DNA of 56,281 nucleotides from Sphingomonas echinoides ATCC 14820. Its GTDB lineage: Bacteria; Pseudomonadota; Alphaproteobacteria; Sphingomonadales; Sphingomonadaceae. Numbering within the stretch: position 1 is the stretch's first letter; each line of letters starts with the position of its first letter. A program made the position numbers and the translations under genes. This document shows positions 50,613-56,281 of the stretch, in pieces. The stretch is from assembly GCF_000241465.1 (NCBI RefSeq), contig NZ_JH584235.1, forward strand, positions 3,243,007-3,299,287. Reading direction: 5' to 3'. Under the pieces are notes generated by a model that had not been told where the DNA came from, did no database searches, and worked only from the letters and a program-made list of their open reading frames with translations.

Positions 50613-51668
50613 TTAGCCGTGTTGGAAGCCGAGGCTGGAGGGGAGGGCGACGGGCGCGCCAGCGTCGGTGAGGGTGAGGCCTTCCCCGCGCGCGAAGTTG
50701 CCGATGCGGGTGGCGGGGACGGGGGGGGGCTGGTCGGGGCCAAGCGCGAACAGCAATTGATAATCGTCGCCCGCAGTGGCGGCGGCAAGGCGGGCGGCGC
50801 GGGTGTCGCCGGTAAAGGCGCGGTACGAGTCGGACAGCGGCACGGTGGCGAGGTCGATGGTGACGGCGAGGCCGCTCGCTTGGGCCATGCGGTGCGCGTC
50901 GATCAGCAGGCCATCCGACACGTCCATCATCGCGCGGACCAAAGGCGCGAGTGCCTGCCCCTCGGTAAGGCGCGGCTGCGGGCGGCGATAGGCGGCGAGC
51001 AGATCGGCGGGGCCTGCTTCCCCGCGCGCGATGGCGAGCCCGGCCCCGGCATCGCCGATCGAGCCGGTGACGTAGAGCGCATCGCCCGCGCGCGCGCCGC
51101 TGCGGCTTGGCGCGTGCGCGCTGTCGCCGAGCGCGGTGAGCGTGAGCACGCGCGGGGCGTGCGGCGGGAGCGAGACCGTATCGCCGCCGAGGATCGGCGC
51201 GGCGAAGCGGGTGAGGGCGTCTGCCAGGCCGGTGAGGAAGGCGGTGTCCCAGTCTTCGGCATCGTTACCCGTTGCTGCCGCAGCGCCCGTCACCGTCACC
51301 CCGGGCTTGTCCCGGGGTCCACATTGCGGCGTCTCCTGCGGCGGTTGGTTTCGCGGCCCGGTGGACCCCGGGACAAGCCCGGGGTGACGGGTTGAGAGCG
51401 TCGGGTTTGGCCACGGAGCACGCAACGGGTAGTTCAGCATCACGCCCACCGGCACCGCGCCCTTGGCGGCGAGATCGGACAGGTTGGTCGCGACCAGCTT
51501 CCACGCGACATCCCCGGCCGGATCGCTGGCGAGGTAATGCACGCCTTCGACCAAGGTATCGCTGGTCAGCACCAGCCGCCCGAGCCGCGCGGCATCGTCG
51601 CTCAGGCCCAGCGCGCCGGGATGCAGCGGCAGCGCGCGCAAGGCGGCGAGGAAATCGGCTTCAGTCAT
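50613..51668 (-). CDS. thiL: Thiamine-monophosphate kinase with in-frame palindromic insertion
   Basis: Phosphorylates thiamine phosphate to the diphosphate, the last step of thiamine synthesis. 351 aa; ThiL is usually about 320-330. Motifs: LTSDTLVEGVHYL, ATNLSDLAAKGAVPVGVM, LGGDTVSLPPHAP and VRAMMDVSDGLLIDAHRM. Residues 93-126 are encoded by a palindromic repeat (51293-51390) that matches intergenic repeats of the window and adds a Pro/Gly-rich loop where other ThiL proteins have a short turn. The reading frame stays open. The ATG at 51668 has no strong ribosome-binding site. The gene upstream is 56 bases away. Confidence 0.93.
   Translation of the reverse strand: MTEADFLAALRALPLHPGALGLSDDAARLGRLVLTSDTLVEGVHYLASDPAGDVAWKLVATNLSDLAAKGAVPVGVMLNYPLRAPWPNPTLSTRHPGLVPGSTGPRNQPPQETPQCGPRDKPGVTVTGAAAATGNDAEDWDTAFLTGLADALTRFAAPILGGDTVSLPPHAPRVLTLTALGDSAHAPSRSGARAGDALYVTGSIGDAGAGLAIARGEAGPADLLAAYRRPQPRLTEGQALAPLVRAMMDVSDGLLIDAHRMAQASGLAVTIDLATVPLSDSYRAFTGDTRAARLAAATAGDDYQLLFALGPDQPPPVPATRIGNFARGEGLTLTDAGAPVALPSSLGFQHG
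51293..51390. repeat. Perfect 30-bp inverted repeat inside thiL
   Basis: Arms at 51293-51322 and 51361-51390 are perfect reverse complements of 30 bp with 38 bases between. Core CCCCGGGCTTGTCCCGGGG next to GTCCAC. Shorter or imperfect relatives lie at 41881-41978 and 52939-52971 in non-coding DNA. The whole 98-base unit is inside an open coding frame. Confidence 0.92.
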
Positions 51669-51724
51669 ACGCGCCGGTTTAGCGGGGGTGGGGGCGGATG
51701 TCTTCGGGTGGTGGGAAGCGGTCG

Positions 51725-52021
51725 TTAAAGGATCCCCCGAAGCGCCGTCCCGAGAAAAGCCAAGAGCAGCAGCGCGAATGCTGCCAAGGGGATAGCGATG
51801 CTCCACATCATCAACCGGGAAGCTCGCGTATTGAGATGCTTCTGCGTACCGACGATGATTGGCGGCAGCACGATTAAAGCCGGATAAATCCAGCTCAATG
51901 GATGCCATTCAGGTAAAAGAAGACGCAGGCCCATCGGTGAGAAAAAGAGAGCTATCGAGACGCTCATAAGCGTGAAGCAGAGCCACAAGGGCATAATGAT
52001 TTTCGCTAATCGCAGGCTCAT
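51725..52021 (-). CDS. Small integral membrane protein
   Basis: 98 aa with about three hydrophobic segments (IIMPLWLCFTLMSVSIALFF, SWIYPALIVLPPIIVG, LMMWSIAIPLAAFALLLLAF) and a basic loop between the second and third. Codon use is less GC-rich than thiL and nusB. The ribosome-binding site is weak. It lies between thiL and the DUF4169 gene on the same strand. No family recognised. Confidence 0.6.
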   Translation of the reverse strand: MSLRLAKIIMPLWLCFTLMSVSIALFFSPMGLRLLLPEWHPLSWIYPALIVLPPIIVGTQKHLNTRASRLMMWSIAIPLAAFALLLLAFLGTALRGIL

Positions 52022-52085
52022 GATTACTGAATTATCTCAGCCGTCCTGCGTCCGCAACTGGGTGAGAGTGTACAATTGCCCTCAC

Positions 52086-52262
52086 TCACTCCTCGCGCTT
52101 CGCCCCGTCCAGCCCGCGTTCCCGCCGCGCCGCCTCCGTGGCCGCCGCCTCGCGCTCGGCCTTGCTCCGCCCGAAGGCGGCGCGGTTGATCGTGGCGGTG
52201 GCGTCTGCTGCTTGACGGTCGCGGGCCTTGCGGGCGCGGCGGAGGTTGATGACCTCCGCCAT
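52086..52262 (-). CDS. DUF4169 family protein
   Basis: 58 aa, basic and helical. It begins MAEVINLRRARKARDR and ends with RERGLDGAKREE, the pattern of this small alphaproteobacterial family, which has no known function. I read it from the sequence in the frame starting at 52262; the start lies 2 bases after the nusB stop, so the two are coupled. Confidence 0.85.
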   Translation of the reverse strand: MAEVINLRRARKARDRQAADATATINRAAFGRSKAEREAAATEAARRERGLDGAKREE

Positions 52263-52264
52263 GG

Positions 52265-52735
52265 TTAGACGCGGACGTCCTTGGCGATGGCGTCGAGCAG
52301 GCCGTTGACGAAACCCGCCTCGCGCTTGTCGAAGAAAGCATGCGCGACATCGACATATTCGGTGATGACGGTGCCGACCGGCACATCCGCGCGCGCCAGC
52401 AATTCATAGGTGCCCGCGCGCAGGATCGCGCGCATCGCCTTGTCGAGCCGGGCGAGGTTCCAGCCCTTGGCGAGCTTACCGGCAATGGCGGTGTCGATCT
52501 CGCCGAGGCGCGCTTCGGTGCCCTTTACGACATCGTCGAAGAAATCGACTTCGGCCTCGGCATATTCGGCATCCTCGATCGTCGCGCCGAGGCGGTGATT
52601 GTGGAATTCGTTGAGCAACTGCGCGATCGGCGTTGCTTCCATATCATGCTGATACAGCGCCTGGACGGCGGCGAGACGGGCGGCGGCGCGCGCTTTGGAG
52701 CGGGCGGCGGTACGGGGGGTGGCGTGGGAGGACAT
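52265..52735 (-). CDS. nusB: Transcription antitermination factor NusB
   Basis: 156 aa. Binds boxA RNA with NusE and supports rRNA transcription. All-helical fold with AARLAAVQALYQHDMEATPI, YAEAEVDFFDDVVKGTEARL, LARLDKAMRAILRAGTYELL and the conserved VAHAFFDKREAGFVNGLLDA near the end. AAGGG precedes the ATG at 52735. The N-terminal 20 residues are basic and probably disordered. Confidence 0.95.
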   Translation of the reverse strand: MSSHATPRTAARSKARAAARLAAVQALYQHDMEATPIAQLLNEFHNHRLGATIEDAEYAEAEVDFFDDVVKGTEARLGEIDTAIAGKLAKGWNLARLDKAMRAILRAGTYELLARADVPVGTVITEYVDVAHAFFDKREAGFVNGLLDAIAKDVRV

Positions 52736-52800
52736 GGGCGGGCCCTTAGGCGAAAAAGCGGGGAACGGGAAGTTGGGTGTTTTTTGGGGGGGCTTCTTGC

Positions 52801-52910
52801 CTCCCCTCCCTGGAAGGGAGGGGATTGAGGGGTGGGTCGGCCCGTAATCGGGCGTAACATCCGCCATCAGCCGACCCACCCCCGGCCCCTCCCTTGTCAG
52901 GGAGGGGAGG
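52801..52910. repeat. Long imperfect inverted repeat upstream of nusB
   Basis: Arms of about 40 bp at 52801-52840 and 52871-52910 contain the inner unit GGGTGGGTCGG and outer CTCCCCTCCCT; each arm also has an internal GGGAGGGG hairpin. It lies in the 240-bp gap between hisD and nusB, both minus. Confidence 0.8.
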
Positions 52911-52938
52911 AAGAGGGGGCATTGATCGCATCGCGAAG

Positions 52939-52971
52939 CCCGTCACCCCGGGACGAGCCCGGGGTGACGGG
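52939..52971. repeat. Compact palindrome after hisD
   Basis: Perfect 14-bp arms CCCGTCACCCCGGG and CCCGGGGTGACGGG with a 5-base loop, ending 4 bases from the hisD stop codon. Same family as the thiL repeat. It may act as a terminator or 3' stabiliser of hisD. Confidence 0.8.
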
Positions 52972-52975
52972 GAGG

Positions 52976-54262
52976 TTATTTCAGCCGCAGCGCCACCGAT
53001 CTGGCGTGCGCCGGGAGGCCCTCTGCTTCGGCGAGCGCCACCGCCGCCGGGCCGATCGCCGCCAGACCCTTGGGGTCCAAGTGCAGGAAGCTGGTGCGCT
53101 TCATGAAATCGAGCACCGACAGGCCGCTGGCGAAGCGGGCGCGGCGGCCGGTGGGGAGGACGTGGTTGGGCCCGGCGACATAATCGCCGATCGCTTCCGG
53201 AGTATGCCGGCCGAGGAACACCGATCCGGCATGGCGCACCTTGTCGAACAAAGCTTGCGGATCATCACACGCCAGCTCGAGATGTTCGGGCGCGAGGCGG
53301 TCGACCAGCGGCAGCGCTTCGTCGAGGTCGCGCACCAGGATGATCGCGCCGTTCGCATCCCACGCCGCGCGCGCGACCTTGGACGTGGCGAGCGTGGCGA
53401 TCTGGGCGTCGACCTCAGACGCGACGGCGTCGGCAAAGACCGCCGAGTCGGTGAACAGGATCGACTGGCTGGTCGGGTCATGCTCGCTCTGTGACAGCAG
53501 ATCGGCGGCGATCCAGTCGGCGCGGTTCTGCCCATCGGCGACGACGACGATTTCGGACGGCCCTGCGACCATGTCGATGCCGACCACGCCGTACAACTGG
53601 CGCTTGGCTTCGGCGACCCAGGCATTGCCGGGGCCGGTGATGACATCGACCGGCGCGATGCGATCGGTGCCGTAAGCGAGCGCCGCGACGGCTTGCGCGC
53701 CGCCGATGCGCCACACTTCATCGACCCCGGCAATGTGCGCGGCGGCGAGCACCAGCGGGTTGATCTCGCCATCGGGGGTGGGGGTGACCATCACCACGCG
53801 ATCGACGCCTGCGACCTTGGCCGGGATGGCGTTCATCAGCACCGAGCTGGGATAGGCCGCACGCCCGCCGGGGATATAGATCCCGGCATTTTCGATCGCG
53901 TTCCAGCGCGCGCCGGTGCGGATGCCGTGCGCGTCGGTTAGGTCACTGCCCTGCGGCTTCTGCTTCTCGTGATAGGTGGCGATGCGCTCAGCCGCGAGAT
54001 CGAGCGCGGCGCGCATATCGGGGGCGAGGCCGTCATAGGCGGCGCGCCATTCTTCGCGGTGGATCTGCCAGCCTGTCGCGTCGAGATCGTGGCGGTCGAA
54101 GCTTTGGGTGTAAGCGCGCACGGCGGCGTCGCCTTCGTCACGGACGCGCGTGATGATGGCGGTTACGTCGCGCGCGACATCGGCATCGGCTTCGCGGCGG
54201 GCGTTGACCAAAGCGGTGAAGTCTGCGGCGAAGCTGGGGGCGGTGGTGGTGAGGCGGATCAT
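52976..54262 (-). CDS. hisD: Histidinol dehydrogenase
   Basis: Oxidises L-histidinol to histidine in two NAD-linked steps; zinc-dependent. 428 aa, usual length. Motifs: YIPGGRAAYPSSVLMNAIPA, VITGPGNAWVAEAKRQLYG, VAGPSEIVVVADG, LSQSEHDPTSQSILFT and LAPEHLELACDDP, including the Glu/His base pair and metal ligands. I use the ATG at 54262, where the homology starts; GGGGAG 7 bases upstream is its ribosome-binding site and comes from the palindromic repeat at 54269. Separated from hisG by 115 bases. Confidence 0.96.
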   Translation of the reverse strand: MIRLTTTAPSFAADFTALVNARREADADVARDVTAIITRVRDEGDAAVRAYTQSFDRHDLDATGWQIHREEWRAAYDGLAPDMRAALDLAAERIATYHEKQKPQGSDLTDAHGIRTGARWNAIENAGIYIPGGRAAYPSSVLMNAIPAKVAGVDRVVMVTPTPDGEINPLVLAAAHIAGVDEVWRIGGAQAVAALAYGTDRIAPVDVITGPGNAWVAEAKRQLYGVVGIDMVAGPSEIVVVADGQNRADWIAADLLSQSEHDPTSQSILFTDSAVFADAVASEVDAQIATLATSKVARAAWDANGAIILVRDLDEALPLVDRLAPEHLELACDDPQALFDKVRHAGSVFLGRHTPEAIGDYVAGPNHVLPTGRRARFASGLSVLDFMKRTSFLHLDPKGLAAIGPAAVALAEAEGLPAHARSVALRLK

Positions 54263-54268
54263 AACGTG

Positions 54269-54439
54269 CTCCCCTCCCGCTTGCGAGTTCGGGGTCGCCA
54301 GCGCCCCGCGCTGTCGAGGATGTGCCGGGGGCACATCCGACCCCGGACTGGGTTGGGGGAGGGAAAGTGCGTCATCATCATGCGGCAGCCTTGCTTGTCT
54401 CAGGCCCTCCCCCAGCCCCTCCCGCAAGCGGGAGGGGAG
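54269..54439. repeat. Inverted repeat spanning the hisD leader and the hisG 3' end
   Basis: Perfect 17-bp arms CTCCCCTCCCGCTTGCG (54269-54285) and its complement (54423-54439) enclose about 137 bases with an inner hairpin GGATGTGCC/GGCACATCC (54318-54338). The right arm is inside the hisG coding end and the left arm supplies the hisD ribosome-binding site. Confidence 0.85.
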
Positions 54440-55085
54440 AGGAGACCGCGCGGCGAAACGCCTCGACCAGCGGCACGACATGCCCGCGCGTCTTGAATGC
54501 GGCGCGGTTGACGATCAGGCGGCTGGTGACCTCGCAAATCACTTCGACCTCGACCAGGCCGTTTTCTTTCAGCGTGCGGCCCGACGACACCAGATCGACG
54601 ATGCGCGGGGCAAGGCCGAGCAGGGGCGCGAGTTCCATCGCGCCGTTCAGTTTCACGCATTCGGCCGACACGCCACGGCGTGCGAAATGCGCTTCGGTGA
54701 CGTGCGGATATTTGGTGGCGACGCGGACATGGCTCCAGCCGCGCGGATCGTCGTGCGCGGCCATGTCGGCGGGCTCGGCGACCGACAGGCGGCAATGGCC
54801 GATGCCGAGATCGACTGGGGCGTAGAGCTCCGAATAATCGAATTCCGCCAGCACGTCCGACCCGACGATGCCGAGCTGCGCGGCGCCGTGTGCGACGAAG
54901 GTGGCGACGTCGAACGCACGGACGCGGATCAAGTCGATGCCGGGAGTGTTGGTCGAGAAGCGCAAGGCGCGCGAATCCTCGTCGCGGAACGCGGCTTCGG
55001 GAACGATTCCGGCGCGTTCGAGCAGCGGAACGGCCTCGGCGAGGATGCGGCCCTTGGGCACGGCGATGATGATGGGATCGGCCAT
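54378..55085 (-). CDS. hisG: ATP phosphoribosyltransferase, short form, with repeat-derived tail
   Basis: First step of histidine synthesis: ATP + PRPP to phosphoribosyl-ATP. 235 aa, the short form that needs the regulatory subunit HisZ (not in the window). Motifs: [56 protein letters not shown]. Short HisG proteins end near residue 215; here residues from about 216 ([20 protein letters not shown]) are encoded by the palindromic repeat, so the tail is probably neutral. First gene of the hisG-hisD pair. Confidence 0.95.
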   Translation of the reverse strand: MADPIIIAVPKGRILAEAVPLLERAGIVPEAAFRDEDSRALRFSTNTPGIDLIRVRAFDVATFVAHGAAQLGIVGSDVLAEFDYSELYAPVDLGIGHCRLSVAEPADMAAHDDPRGWSHVRVATKYPHVTEAHFARRGVSAECVKLNGAMELAPLLGLAPRIVDLVSSGRTLKENGLVEVEVICEVTSRLIVNRAAFKTRGHVVPLVEAFRRAVSSPLPLAGGAGGGPETSKAAA

Positions 55086-55151
55086 ATCCGCCGGGCTTTA
55101 CTTAGGCGCGGGGGTGGGCGCAACAACGGGGCGGAACGACGGAGGACCATT

Positions 55152-56255
55152 ATGGCGAGCGAGCAGAATAATCGCGGGGCGTTCCTGATCCAGCAGCATT
55201 ATTGCGAGGCCAATGCCGCGCCAATCTATGGCCGGATGGCGGGTGCGGTGGCGGCGGGGCTGACGCGCGACACCGCGATGGGCGCACGCATCCTCGATTG
55301 GCCGGGTGAGCCGACGCGCGATGCGCTGCCGCTGCGCTTCTTCGGCGGGCTGCATGCGCTGGTGCAGGCGGGCAAGGATGACGGGCTGGCGGCGGTGTTT
55401 GCGGGTGTGGTGACCGAACAGGACGAGATCCTCGCCACGCTGGAGCGCGTGCTGGCCGAACACGAAGCGGCGCTGCTGCCCTGGCTCGACGGGCCGCCGC
55501 AGACCAACGAGCCGGGGCGATCGGCGGCGCTGCTGCTGGGGTTGATCGAGATCGCACGGCGGCATGGGCCGAGACTCGAGCTGCTCGAGATCGGGTCGAG
55601 CGCGGGGCTCAATTTGCTGATCGACCGTTATCGCTTCGATCTGGGCGGGACCTTTTATGGGCCGGAGGATGCGCCGGTGACGATCACGCCGGTGTGGAGT
55701 GGGCCAGCGGCGCCGGTGGTGCCGCTGGAGATCGTGTCGGTGCGCGGGTGCGACGTTCAGCCGCTCGATGCGACCGATCCCACGGTTGCGGCGCGGCTGG
55801 CGGCCTATGTCTGGCCCGAGACGCCCGAACGGCTGGTGCGGGTGCGCGCGGCGATCGCGATGCAAGTCGAACGCGGGGTCGATCTGGTGCGGGCCGATGC
55901 CGCCGACTGGGTCGAAGCGCGGCTGGCCGAGCCGCAGGACGCGGGCGTGACGCGCGTGCTGATGCATTCGGTGGTGTGGCAATATCTGCCCGAGCCGGTG
56001 GCGGAGCGTATCCGCGCTGCGATGACGGCGGCAGGCGCGCGGGCGAGCGCGGAGCGGCCGATCGGCTGGGTGATGATGGAGCCCGATCGGGCGCTGGGGC
56101 ACCAAGTGGTGCGGGCGCGGTCGTGGCCGGGGACGGGCGCGTGGACCACGGTTGCCACGGCGCATGCGCATGGCACGTGGATCGATACGCGCGGGGAGAG
56201 CGGCGACGCGCTGCCGCCGGTGGCGCTGCCCGAGGCGGCGCGGGTTCGGGTTTGA
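55152..56255 (+). CDS. DUF2332 family protein
   Basis: 367 aa. Complete; the stop lies 26 bases before the window end. Motifs: LLEIGSSAGLNLLIDRYRFD near 146-165 (a methyltransferase-like glycine loop), VWPETPERLVRVRAAIAM and the end HAHGTWIDTRG. Members are predicted SAM-like-fold proteins of unknown function. GGAGG stands 8 bases before the ATG. Divergent from hisG with a 66-bp gap; the frame is open far upstream only as an antisense shadow of hisG and hisD. Confidence 0.9.
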   Translation: MASEQNNRGAFLIQQHYCEANAAPIYGRMAGAVAAGLTRDTAMGARILDWPGEPTRDALPLRFFGGLHALVQAGKDDGLAAVFAGVVTEQDEILATLERVLAEHEAALLPWLDGPPQTNEPGRSAALLLGLIEIARRHGPRLELLEIGSSAGLNLLIDRYRFDLGGTFYGPEDAPVTITPVWSGPAAPVVPLEIVSVRGCDVQPLDATDPTVAARLAAYVWPETPERLVRVRAAIAMQVERGVDLVRADAADWVEARLAEPQDAGVTRVLMHSVVWQYLPEPVAERIRAAMTAAGARASAERPIGWVMMEPDRALGHQVVRARSWPGTGAWTTVATAHAHGTWIDTRGESGDALPPVALPEAARVRV

Positions 56256-56281
56256 GGGTGAGGGGCCGGGTGTGCCGTTGA

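Noticed and set aside
1..56281. CRISPR array, prophage or insertion sequence
   Set aside because: I see no regularly spaced direct repeats, integrase, transposase or phage structural genes; the only repeats are short palindromic units.

Overview
The window reads as a chromosomal segment of a GC-rich alphaproteobacterium, most likely a sphingomonad (Sphingomonas or a close relative). The support is the codon use, the protein flavour of the core genes (short-form HisG, FlbT, DUF6468 next to fliM, CYP153-like P450, a large TonB-dependent receptor) and several palindromic intergenic repeat families. No insertion sequence, prophage, CRISPR array or rRNA operon is visible.

Layout. (1) 1-11.4 kb, metabolic and envelope genes: acyl-CoA dehydrogenase, SDR plus GPH-type transporter, CHAP protein, periplasmic MsrB, CYP153-like P450, a two-gene ABC exporter, queG, and a lipoprotein/EI24 pair. 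(2) 11.4-28.8 kb, a flagellar cluster: an orphan 136-aa protein, flagellin, flgF-flgG-flgA-flgH (minus), fliL-fliM-DUF6468-MotE-like (plus), a divergent set of a FliL-like secreted protein, a small membrane protein and a 616-aa TPR-like periplasmic protein, flgE-flgK-flgL (minus), then flbT-fliI-fliJ and a lytic-transglycosylase-like gene (plus). (3) 28.8-32.0 kb, a putative regulatory block: a sigma-factor-like protein, an unknown protein behind a possible sigma-54 site, and a double-HTH protein with a degenerate S24-like domain. (4) 32.1-38.5 kb: a TonB-dependent receptor, then an operon of a DegT-aminotransferase/FAD-oxidoreductase fusion and a family 2 glycosyltransferase. (5) 38.6-41.6 kb, housekeeping genes: SDR, tRNA-Phe, yacG, a short RNase E/G, maf, infA. 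(6) 42-48.4 kb, accessory genes: a DNA methyltransferase fused to an Mrr-like nuclease domain, a Phd/VapC toxin-antitoxin pair, an S9 peptidase and an unknown lipoprotein pair. (7) 48.4-56.3 kb, core genes: H+-pyrophosphatase, thiL, nusB, hisD, hisG and a DUF2332 protein.

How it works together. The flagellar genes sit in compact operons, many with ATGA stop/start overlaps, that diverge from intergenic regions. Those regions carry a C-TATAA -10 element without a canonical -35. In two of them the element is a symmetric inverted repeat, which suits divergent transcription, and two carry a GGCA-N5-TGCC inverted repeat. The window also encodes FlbT, the known post-transcriptional flagellin regulator, and the flagellin leader has two hairpins where such a regulator could act. 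The most unusual observations are the shared divergent promoter design, the sigma-like and pseudo-S24 regulators beside the cluster, the aminotransferase/oxidoreductase fusion, and palindromic repeats that have become part of the coding sequence of thiL and hisG.
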